A stretch of DNA of 29,770 nt from a virus: IMG/VR virus record IMGVR_UViG_3300027659_000151, positions 1 to 29,770 of that record; one strand, given 5' to 3'. Numbering within the stretch: the stretch's first letter is position 1; each line of letters begins with the position of its first letter. This document shows, piece by piece, positions 6,784 through 12,106 of this stretch. The notes beneath the pieces are model-generated. The model was not told the origin of the DNA. It did not search any database and saw only the letters and a program-made list of their open reading frames with translations. The position numbers and the translations under genes are program-made.

Positions 6784-6928
6784 CTTTGACTCCCTTCGTG
6801 GTTACTGTCGTTCTCTTCCGCCGCATTCGTTTCTGTAGCTCTGTCCAGTCGTCTTGAATCCCCGCCTCGTATTCCATGAATTCAAGCCAGCTGCGATTCG
6901 CTGGCGACGGTGGGACCTCGTTAGGCAT
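6719..6928 (-). CDS. Small ORF between the Sak4-like and SSB-like genes
   Basis: A 69-aa frame starting MPNEVPPSPANRSWLEFMEY. The first ~45 residues look protein-like; the last ~25 are Gly/Thr-rich and run 65 nt into the start of the SSB-like gene in another frame. A GGAGG lies six bases before its ATG, which overlaps the Sak4-like stop by 8 nt, so initiation is credible. The function is unknown. It might be a small linker protein of the recombination module, or translation through it may simply couple the two flanking genes. Confidence 0.5.
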   Translation of the reverse strand: MPNEVPPSPANRSWLEFMEYEAGIQDDWTELQKRMRRKRTTVTTKGVKDGLDDGRDAGGTGASGTGTGS

Positions 6929-7868
6929 TCGCCGCCTCCGGCTCGATCACCTCGTGACGGGCCGCGATGCCGGAGGCCAGCGCCTCCGCCTGCTCGGCGG
7001 TGAGCTGCCCTTCGCTGGCGAGGACGTCGATCCTGTCGGCGATCTTCCCGAGGGTCCGGACGTCGCTCGCGGTCGCGATGTAGTCCATGACCTGGTCGAA
7101 GAGCGGCTGCGGAGGCTCGACCTCCCGAGGCGGGACCGCTCGCCGCTCGACCTTCGCCACCTCCGGGACGGCCCCGGAGGACAGCCAGTCCCGCAGCTGC
7201 TTCCCGAGCTCCTCGCCGGCCTCGCGGACGATCGCGTCCTTTAAGAAGATCGCCCGCGACTTCGTGACGACGAGCTCATGCTCCGCGTTGACGTCGCCGA
7301 CGACGTCGAACTCAAACTCCATGCCCTCCCGCTGCACGGGCTGCATGCCGATTTTCTTGACCGACGTTTTCCCGGTCCGCTCGTCCTTCTCGACGACGTA
7401 CTCCGTTTTCGATCGCATCGTCGCGATGATGTGCATGGACGAGCCGAGCATGCCGTCCCGGAGTTGGTTATGGAGCGGGGTCGCCTTTCCCCAAGCGTCG
7501 ATCCCGCCGCCGCCCCGCTTCTTCGTGGCGTCGACAAACTCCAGGATCCCACCCTTGCCGGCCCAGGCATGCGACAGGCTGTCGATGATCAAGACATCGA
7601 CGCCCGCCTTCTCGGCCTCGCGGAGCCCCTCGAGGAATCGGTCGACCTCGTAGGAGTCCAACTCCATAACGTCGAACTCCAGGCCCCGCTCGCCCGCGTA
7701 CAGGCTTGCCGACCCGCGCTCGGTGTCGATCACCGCCACGCGGCCGCTGTCGCCGGCCAGACCGCGGGCGATCCGCAGGGCCGTCATGGTCTTCCCGCTG
7801 CCGGCCGGGCCGATGAGCCCTAGTCGGAGTTTGCTCGCCGCCTTCGTCGCCTTTTTGAATCCGGTCAT
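6921..7868 (-). CDS. Sak4-like RecA-fold recombination ATPase
   Basis: A 315-aa AAA_24/Sak4-type protein. Walker A is GPAGSGKT (residues 20-27). A VAVIDTERGSAS strand follows (about 44-55). Walker B is VDVLIIDSLSHAW (about 90-102, with D96). A sensor-like strand HIIATMRSK and a beta hairpin with Lys-rich KTSVKKIG come next. The C-terminal ~90 residues are an extra acidic helical region. Sak4 proteins are phage single-strand annealing or strand-exchange proteins of the RecA fold that work with a phage SSB, and an SSB-like gene follows here. Its ATG overlaps the upstream small membrane protein gene by 4 nt (ATGA). Confidence 0.85.
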   Translation of the reverse strand: MTGFKKATKAASKLRLGLIGPAGSGKTMTALRIARGLAGDSGRVAVIDTERGSASLYAGERGLEFDVMELDSYEVDRFLEGLREAEKAGVDVLIIDSLSHAWAGKGGILEFVDATKKRGGGGIDAWGKATPLHNQLRDGMLGSSMHIIATMRSKTEYVVEKDERTGKTSVKKIGMQPVQREGMEFEFDVVGDVNAEHELVVTKSRAIFLKDAIVREAGEELGKQLRDWLSSGAVPEVAKVERRAVPPREVEPPQPLFDQVMDYIATASDVRTLGKIADRIDVLASEGQLTAEQAEALASGIAARHEVIEPEAANA

Positions 7869-8077
7869 ACTTCCGTCTCCTCGTTAAATGGGCCGCTCGC
7901 CGATCCATCGGTCTGCGGCTGGTGGTCACATCCCTGCCCGGCCGGCATCCGCCGGCATCCTCGGCGAGGGCATCCGCTGCCCCCGTCGTCTTCCTTGTCG
8001 ATCGCCGCCAGGGTCGCGAGGTAGGCCGCGGCCCCGGAGAGAAACAAAATCGCCGCCATCTCGAGAGCGTCCCTCAT
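7865..8077 (-). CDS. Small early membrane protein
   Basis: A 70-aa protein with one predicted membrane helix (MAAILFLSGAAAYLATLAAI, about residues 7-26). A short Cys/Gly/His-rich tail follows (SGCPRRGC, QGCDHQ) that could bind metal. Its ATG overlaps the stop of the 77-aa gene (ATGA), and its stop overlaps the ATG of the Sak4-like gene. Early phage membrane proteins of this size can act in superinfection exclusion or host takeover; that is a general possibility, not shown by the sequence. Confidence 0.6.
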   Translation of the reverse strand: MRDALEMAAILFLSGAAAYLATLAAIDKEDDGGSGCPRRGCRRMPAGQGCDHQPQTDGSASGPFNEETEV

Positions 8078-8307
8078 ATGGGCATCTCCTCCGCGGTGAG
8101 GTAGACGCGGGCCGCGCCGACGCTCTCTCGAGCGCGGAGGACGACGGCCGAGTCGATCTCGTAATTCCGCGGACCGATGTGCCGCATGCTGTCGAGCAGG
8201 CGGGCTGAGTCGCGGATCGCCCCCAGTAGGCGGGCGAGATGAAACGCCCGCGACTGGTGCCGGTCGGTGCCGGTATGGTCGAGTCGATGATGTGCATTCC
8301 TGGGCAT
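8074..8307 (-). CDS. Hypothetical early protein, 77 aa
   Basis: Not recognised. It starts MPRNAHHRLDHTGTDRHQSR (His/Arg-rich). A helical part follows (FHLARLLGAIRDSARLLDSM), and the end is IDSAVVLRARESVGAARVYL. A GGAGG lies seven bases before the ATG. It is in the first early operon after the control region and overlaps the small membrane protein gene by 4 nt. Confidence 0.6.
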   Translation of the reverse strand: MPRNAHHRLDHTGTDRHQSRAFHLARLLGAIRDSARLLDSMRHIGPRNYEIDSAVVLRARESVGAARVYLTAEEMPI

Positions 8308-8334
8308 GCCGCAGCCTCCTTGCTGGGGTAGAAA

Positions 8335-8553
8335 CTAGAAGGTGTCGAGGTCCGAAGTCGGGACGACGATCCACGCCCCGGCGATCTCGACCGACAGCCG
8401 CCGCTCGTCGCAGGAGAGGACGTATCCGCTCCACCGCTTGCCGGCCGTCGTTCCGTTGACCCAGTCGCCGACCGCCGGCAGGGCGGGGCCGCCGCCGTAG
8501 GTCTCAGCCATGCCGGCGGCCGCTGCGGTGTATTCGTTTTCGTGGGCATCCAT
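8335..8553 (-). CDS. Small beta-rich early protein
   Basis: A 72-aa protein starting MDAHENEYTAAAAG. The second half (VGDWVNGTTAGKRWSGYVLS, DERRLSVEIAGAWIVVP) is a likely small SH3/KOW-like beta barrel, judged from the alternating pattern. The ATG at 8553 is chosen because a GGAGG ends five bases before it; an ATG 12 bases upstream has no good site. It is the first gene after the promoter with operator repeats at 8562-8623, so it should be made first on induction. Function unknown. Confidence 0.6.
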   Translation of the reverse strand: MDAHENEYTAAAAGMAETYGGGPALPAVGDWVNGTTAGKRWSGYVLSCDERRLSVEIAGAWIVVPTSDLDTF

Positions 8554-8561
8554 GCCATCCT

Positions 8562-8583
8562 CCATTTGCGATGTAGTTAGAAC
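8562..8583 (-). promoter_or_regulatory. Operator-like site C (partial copy)
   Basis: A 22-bp stretch that keeps the TAGAAC half and the GATGT core of sites A and B but has lost the GTTCTA half. It shares the base run TAGAACTCT with site B. Its end is 33 bp from the end of site A, about three helical turns, which would allow cooperative binding. It lies just upstream of the 72-aa gene ribosome site. Confidence 0.5.
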
Positions 8584-8594
8584 TCTGGCGGGAG

Positions 8595-8616
8595 GTTCTA
8601 GGGATGTGGTTAGAAC
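8595..8616 (-). promoter_or_regulatory. Operator-like site A
   Basis: Perfect inverted repeat GTTCTA-N10-TAGAAC. The spacer is nearly the same as in site B (both hold GATGTGG), so the copies are related beyond the arms. It coincides with the -10 and spacer of the promoter at 8595-8623, so a bound protein would block that promoter. A dimeric HTH repressor or Xis-type regulator is the natural ligand, which is inference. Confidence 0.65.
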
Positions 8617-8623
8617 CTGTCAA
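8595..8623 (-). promoter_or_regulatory. Sigma70-like early promoter
   Basis: On the minus strand a perfect -35 TTGACA (8618-8623) is followed after exactly 17 bases by TAGAAC (8595-8600), which matches four of six -10 bases. The -35 lies in the palindrome CCTGTTGACAGG. Operator-like site A covers the spacer and -10. It would drive the leftward early operon starting with the 72-aa gene. The tail of the 50-aa gene overlaps it. Confidence 0.6.
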
Positions 8624-8762
8624 CAGGAAAAACCCTGGCGACCCATTGCACAGCCTCGGCCGCGAAAAACACGGCCCGCGCTAGCTGCGAATCGGTCCCG
8701 AGCTCCTGGCCGAGACGCACGAGAACCAGCGCCCGAATCATCCCGTCCCAGTCGATCTTCAT
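8610..8762 (-). CDS. Small protein within the control region, 50 aa
   Basis: A 50-aa protein starting MKIDWDGMIRALVLVRLGQE, with a second helix (SQLARAVFFAAEAVQWVARV). An AGGAGG lies six bases before the ATG, among the best sites in the window. Operator-like site B ends 12 bases upstream of the start codon, and the stop falls inside site A. It may be a small immunity or anti-repressor type protein, by position only. Too short to classify. Confidence 0.6.
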   Translation of the reverse strand: MKIDWDGMIRALVLVRLGQELGTDSQLARAVFFAAEAVQWVARVFPVDRF

Positions 8763-8773
8763 CCCCGCCTCCT

Positions 8774-8795
8774 GTTCTAGTGATGTGGCTAGAAC
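8774..8795 (-). promoter_or_regulatory. Operator-like site B
   Basis: Perfect inverted repeat GTTCTA-N10-TAGAAC, 179 bp from site A and with nearly the same spacer. It lies between the HTH gene at 8835-9056 and the ribosome site of the 50-aa gene. A -10-like TAGAAC is present, but no good -35 is 17 bases upstream, so this could be an operator only, or a weak promoter. Confidence 0.55.
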
Positions 8796-8834
8796 TCTAT
8801 CGGAAGAGGCCGGGAGAGGTCTTGACCAAATCCG

Positions 8835-9056
8835 TCAGGAGGCCCGACGTTTCCGCGGGCGGCCGGTGGAGGGCTTCTCTTTGGCCTTCCGCTTCACCTC
8901 GTCCATGTCGTAGACGAGCGCCCGGTCGTGAAGGTGTCCACACCAGAGGTCCCCGGCCAGGGCGAGTTGGCGGATCCTGCCCATCGTGCAACCGAAGATG
9001 TCGGCCGCCTCGCGGGTCGAGATATAGGTCTTCTTCGGGTCTGGTTTGAACGGCAT
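8835..9056 (-). CDS. Excisionase-like HTH protein
   Basis: A 73-aa basic protein. YISTREAADIFGCTMGRIRQ with LALAGDLWC and RALVYDMDEVKRK is a MerR/Xis-type winged helix of the HTH_17 kind, as used by excisionases and small phage regulators. The ATG at 9056 is chosen because GGAGG lies eight bases before it; the frame can be extended to a TTG without a site. It is next to the attachment site and integrase and just upstream of operator-like site B. It could direct excision, repress the early promoter, or both. Confidence 0.72.
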   Translation of the reverse strand: MPFKPDPKKTYISTREAADIFGCTMGRIRQLALAGDLWCGHLHDRALVYDMDEVKRKAKEKPSTGRPRKRRAS

Positions 9057-9130
9057 CCGCATTGCCTCCGAGCCTATCAACGGCCGGCGGCGATTCAATC
9101 GCCCCAGGCCGTTTGCCTTTCGACATCCTG

Positions 9131-9152
9131 CCGCCTAGTGTTCGCTAGGCGG
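9131..9152. repeat. Perfect 8-bp hairpin next to the attachment site
   Basis: CCGCCTAG-TGTTCG-CTAGGCGG. On the minus strand it begins 2 bases after the discriminator base of the tRNA half. It could be an integrase or Xis-linked site. No U tract follows the stem on either strand. Confidence 0.65.
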
Positions 9153-9154
9153 AA

Positions 9155-9201
9155 TACACCCCGCTGGGCTCGAACCAGCAACCTTCGGTTCCGTAGACCG
9201 A
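9155..9201 (-). other. attP: attP core: 3' half of a tRNA-Arg(ACG)
   Basis: Read on the minus strand this is the anticodon arm (TCGGT, loop CTACGGA, ACCGA; anticodon ACG), a 5-nt variable loop, the T arm (GCTGG, loop TTCGAGC, CCAGC), then GGGGTGT and discriminator A. There is no CCA. The 5' half is absent: upstream bases make no D arm or matching acceptor strand. Phages that integrate into tRNA genes carry such a 3' segment so that the host gene is restored on insertion. It lies beside the integrase and an excisionase-like gene. It occurs once in this window, so the genome is in its unintegrated form. Confidence 0.85.
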
Positions 9202-9341
9202 TGCTGTACGCGAACCCGGCCAACGGTGCCGAGTGCCGGACTTTCCGGTTATTCCCACGAGTTGAAAAACGGATTTCCCTCTGTCTAGTGGGGGCAAGAT
9301 CCGCCGCTGGCAAGGCTGCCAACGGGGGAGTCGGACGGAGG

Positions 9342-9356
9342 CTCGCAGGCTGCGAG
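9342..9356. promoter_or_regulatory. Perfect palindrome upstream of the integrase
   Basis: CTCGCAG-G-CTGCGAG, 28 bases before the integrase ATG, in an otherwise gene-free stretch (9057-9384). An operator for integrase expression or an arm-type site is possible. An 8-bp direct repeat GCCAACGG also occurs at 9219-9226 and 9318-9325. No clear -10/-35 pair was found for the integrase. Confidence 0.45.
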
Positions 9357-9384
9357 TTGCCGGCCAATACCTCGGTCGGCAGAT

Positions 9385-10296
9385 ATGTACAAACGATCCG
9401 GCCCGGCGACTCTTGGGGCCTACGTCTCCCAATACGCTCTTTATCACGACATCCGGCCGGAGACGCTCCGGCAGTATGAGATCTCCGTAGCCCTGTTCGA
9501 GCGCTGGGCCGGTGGGCCGGTCCCACTCGAGCAGCTCGACGCTGCGAGCGTCTCCTCCTGGCTGCGGGACTACCAGGCGAGCGGCCGCGCCCCGAACACG
9601 GTCCGCTCGAAACGGAACCATGTCGTGATCATGTGGCGGGCCGCCTCCGACGACGGGCTCTGCGATCTGCCGGCGAGGCGTGTCCGCCCCGTCCGCTGCC
9701 CGTGGATCCCGCCGGTCGCCTGGACCCGCGAGGAGGTCGAGCAGCTGCTCGCCGCCTGCTCGAAGCTGAAGCGCTGGCATACCTCCGGGATCCGCCGGTC
9801 GGAATGGTGGGCGCTGGCGATCCGGGTCGCCTGGGACGCGGGCCTCCGCTGGGAGGATCAAGTCGCCCGCCTCCGGATCGATCAGGTGAGGCCAGACGGG
9901 ACGATCGCCTTCGGTCAGTCGAAGACGGGCCGCGTCGTCGTCCCCCAGTTGTCCGCAGCCACGCTCGAGGCCCTGGCAGCCTCCCTGGCGGGCGGTCGCC
10001 GGGAATTGGTAACGCCCTGGGACTGCAGCCACGAGACCTTTACGCGGCAATTCCGGAGGCTGGTAGCCCTGGCCGGCATCCGGGCCGGAAGCTGGAAGTT
10101 TATAAGGCGCTCGAGCGCGACCGACTGCGAGGTCCAGAGGGAGGGCTCGGCGACTGAACATCTCGGACATCGGCCGGGATCGCCGATCGCCAGGATCTCC
10201 TACATCGATCCGGCAATCGTCGCCGGCAGTAGGAGCCGCGTTGTCCCTCGTTCGCTTCACGCCCCCCCCCCCCCCCCGGGGGGGTCTTTCGGATAG
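9385..10296 (+). CDS. int: Tyrosine recombinase (phage integrase)
   Basis: A 303-aa protein and the only plus-strand gene. A SAM-like N-terminal core-binding domain (about residues 8-90: TLGAYVSQYALYHDI, LRQYEISVALFERW, NTVRSKRNHVV) is followed by the catalytic domain. Active residues visible are R155 in GLRWED, K180 in FGQSKTG, R241 in KFIRRSSATD (where K238 replaces the usual His of HxxR), H262 in LGH and Y273 in ISYID. The substitution is one of the accepted variants in this family. It should recombine the attP tRNA half with a host tRNA-Arg gene. The last ~12 residues are coded by a 16-C/7-G tract, so slippage would alter only the tail after the catalytic Tyr. The ribosome site is weak. 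Confidence 0.93.
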   Translation: MYKRSGPATLGAYVSQYALYHDIRPETLRQYEISVALFERWAGGPVPLEQLDAASVSSWLRDYQASGRAPNTVRSKRNHVVIMWRAASDDGLCDLPARRVRPVRCPWIPPVAWTREEVEQLLAACSKLKRWHTSGIRRSEWWALAIRVAWDAGLRWEDQVARLRIDQVRPDGTIAFGQSKTGRVVVPQLSAATLEALAASLAGGRRELVTPWDCSHETFTRQFRRLVALAGIRAGSWKFIRRSSATDCEVQREGSATEHLGHRPGSPIARISYIDPAIVAGSRSRVVPRSLHAPPPPPGGSFG

Positions 10297-10317
10297 GGAG
10301 GGCGGGGTAAGGGCGGG
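10262..10317. repeat. C16-G7 tract and G-quadruplex motif between convergent genes
   Basis: Plus strand: sixteen C (10262-10277), seven G (10278-10284), TCTTTC, then GGG-A-GGG-C-GGGG-TAA-GGG-C-GGG (10296-10317). The C/G block can form a GC stem. The second part matches a four-tract quadruplex with very short loops. It spans the end of the integrase gene (stop 10294-10296) and the 21-nt gap to the convergent DUF6378-like gene (stop from 10318). It may end transcription from both sides. Homopolymer lengths may also be sequencing artefacts. Confidence 0.75.
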
Positions 10318-10761
10318 CTAGGCTTCGCATTCCGCGAGGCAGGAGGCGTAGCCCGCCAAGTCGATCGGCGTATCGGCAGATTTTGCCGGGCCGCGGTGGC
10401 GGGCGAGCTTGTCGATAATCATGATCTGCGCCCAGTCCGCCTCCGTCAGCGGCTCTTTCAGTTTGTCGGCTAGCAGCCCGTTCAACATCTGGACAGTTCT
10501 CGCGAAGTGTTCGCGAGGCGGGCCGTATGTTTCCCTGCGGCTGCGGACAACGTCGAGGGCCTCGACGAGCATCTTCTCGGCCGGGGTCTCGGCGGTTTGC
10601 ATAAATGCCATCCCTTGCTCCTGGAGAGTCCGAACCATGCGGACGAGGTGAACGACGAACAAGGCTAACCGGCCAGACGTTCCCGTCCATGCTCCAGAAA
10701 AAACACGCGCCCGCTGCTCGGCCTCGACGAGCTCCTCGTCGGTGAGCCAGTGAATGTTCAC
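10318..10761 (-). CDS. DUF6378-like phage protein
   Basis: A 147-aa protein that starts with GTG inside a GTGA overlap with the stop of the metallophosphoesterase gene; no ATG is available at a better place. The C-terminal part resembles DUF6378: a helix MLVEALDVVRSRRETYGPPR, then EHFARTVQMLNGLLADKL and ADWAQIMIIDKLARHRG. This is a phage family with a compact helical, nucleotide-pyrophosphohydrolase-like look. The N-terminus has a second helical block (TDEELVEAEQRARVF). Function unknown, perhaps nucleotide handling. It is coupled to the metallophosphoesterase and is the last gene of the main late operon. Confidence 0.7.
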   Translation of the reverse strand: MNIHWLTDEELVEAEQRARVFSGAWTGTSGRLALFVVHLVRMVRTLQEQGMAFMQTAETPAEKMLVEALDVVRSRRETYGPPREHFARTVQMLNGLLADKLKEPLTEADWAQIMIIDKLARHRGPAKSADTPIDLAGYASCLAECEA

Positions 10762-11768
10762 GACGTCCGGACCGTTCCGTCTGAACTGATCCGCATATTC
10801 TCGACGCCGAACTCGCCGCCCTTGGAGATGTCGACCGTCGCGAACCCCCAGTTCCAACGGTTCACGCGGGCATACTCTGGATTCATGTCGCACAAGCAGC
10901 CCTGCGACCAGCAGAAAACCTCCTCGTGCCACAGGTTGCTCTCGGCGTGGCCGCTGGTGCGGTGGCCGTGGCCGACGAGGATCGTCGAGAGCGTCCGCAG
11001 GAAGGCCCCGCGGGCCATGTTGACGGGATTCGTCAGCCCCTTGGGTAGCTCGTGACCGTGGAGGATCGGCAGGCGGCCGGCCATGATCGGCCGCTGGTCC
11101 TCGACGAGGTCGATGTCGAGCTCGTCCAGTTTGAACCAGTTACGGAGGCCCATCTCCGGCTCGTCCGAGATCTCCGGGGCATGTTGCCAGAGCCAATGAA
11201 TCCAGCGCTCCTCGTGATTCCCTAACTTGGCGACGATCGGGATCTTCGGGAATTCCTGCCGCAGCCAGCGGAGCAGCTGCCGCACCTGTCCGACCTCGCC
11301 CTTAAAGTTGCGCTGGCTGGGATCCTTGACCCATCGAGAGATCGCGTAGAAGTCGGCGAAGTCACCATTGAGCAGGAGGGCCGCCGGCTTGCGCCGCTTT
11401 AGGTACGCGACCGCGGCAGAGAGAGCGACATCGGAATGGTATGGAACATGGATGTCAGACAACACGCCGACGAGCCCCTCGACCTCGAGCTCGTAAGGCG
11501 TCCAGGGCTTCGCCTGGGAGGCGGGCATCTCGACGCCCTGGCCTGGGGCGCGGGCCGGGCGGGCCGCGAACCTGGAGCCGGGAGTGCTCTTGGCTATCGC
11601 CCCCTGCTGTCCCATCAGGTAGCGGATCCGACTGCGGGCTGATTCGACCGTGATCGCCCCGTTGGCCTTGTCGACCAGCTTCTTTGCGAGGCTCCGGGCC
11701 GGGGCGTCCGGGTAGCGCCGGACAATCGACCGGGCCATCTTCGCGATCTCGTCGAGGGGGGGCGGCAT
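10758..11768 (-). CDS. Calcineurin-like metallophosphoesterase
   Basis: A 336-aa protein with all metal-binding motifs of the family in order: SDIH (D105, H107), NGDFAD (D136), GNHEER (N184, H185), HGHE (H237, H239) and GHGHRTSG (H267, H269). The first ~90 residues are an extra helical and Pro/Ala-rich part (MARSIVRRYPDAPARSLAKK), possibly DNA-binding. The substrate is not evident; phage enzymes of this type can be nucleases or phosphatases acting on nucleic acid ends or nucleotides. A GGAGG lies six bases before the ATG. It is placed at the end of the tail genes, an unusual place if it works in replication. Confidence 0.88.
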   Translation of the reverse strand: MPPPLDEIAKMARSIVRRYPDAPARSLAKKLVDKANGAITVESARSRIRYLMGQQGAIAKSTPGSRFAARPARAPGQGVEMPASQAKPWTPYELEVEGLVGVLSDIHVPYHSDVALSAAVAYLKRRKPAALLLNGDFADFYAISRWVKDPSQRNFKGEVGQVRQLLRWLRQEFPKIPIVAKLGNHEERWIHWLWQHAPEISDEPEMGLRNWFKLDELDIDLVEDQRPIMAGRLPILHGHELPKGLTNPVNMARGAFLRTLSTILVGHGHRTSGHAESNLWHEEVFCWSQGCLCDMNPEYARVNRWNWGFATVDISKGGEFGVENMRISSDGTVRTS

Positions 11769-11794
11769 CCTTGCCTCCTTGTGGGATTAGTTAC

Positions 11795-12106
11795 TCAGCC
11801 TTTAATGGTGGCCGAGGCCTCGCCCGGTTCAATCCGGCCGATGCCCAGCCACTCCCGCCCGATCGCGTTTAGCGTGGCCTGTCGCCCCTGGCAGCCGCAG
11901 TCCTTCACGCCGACCGCAGACGCCACGGCCTGCGCCCGCTCCTTCGTGATGCCGACGGCAGCCAGCCCATCGGCGACGAGGTCGCCCAGGCCGCGAGGGC
12001 CACGGCAGACGGCAGTAGGGGGCTTTGCGGCCGTCGAGCGGACGAACCGCCCGCAGACCGTGCAGCGGTAGCCATCGTCGGCAGGGGCGAACGTACAGGC
12101 GTTCAT
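11795..12106 (-). CDS. Small zinc-ribbon protein at the end of the tail module
   Basis: A 103-aa protein. C4 (MNACTF) and the CTVC pair near residue 15 suggest a metal site with a later Cys, and a second group CGCQGRQATLN lies near residue 70. Between them is a helical region (GLGDLVADGLAAVGITKERA). Its ATG overlaps the stop of the 851-aa tail gene by 4 nt (ATGA). The CGCxxRxxxLN pattern reminds me of small proteins found behind tail genes in Planctomycetota-like prophages, a memory not checked. It may be a tail-tip assembly factor. Confidence 0.6.
   Translation of the reverse strand: MNACTFAPADDGYRCTVCGRFVRSTAAKPPTAVCRGPRGLGDLVADGLAAVGITKERAQAVASAVGVKDCGCQGRQATLNAIGREWLGIGRIEPGEASATIKG

Noticed and set aside
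9155-9230. A complete tRNA-Arg gene
   Set aside because: Upstream of the anticodon arm there is no D arm and the first seven bases do not pair with GGGGTGT, so only the 3' half is present.
9260-9295. A sigma70 promoter for int from TTGAAA
   Set aside because: The hexamer 17 bases downstream (CTAGTG) is not a believable -10, so no promoter was called.
9145-10260. A 371-codon open frame antisense to the integrase
   Set aside because: It is Arg/Pro/Gly-rich, lies opposite a clear tyrosine recombinase with all catalytic residues and ends in the tRNA half. It is a shadow caused by high GC.
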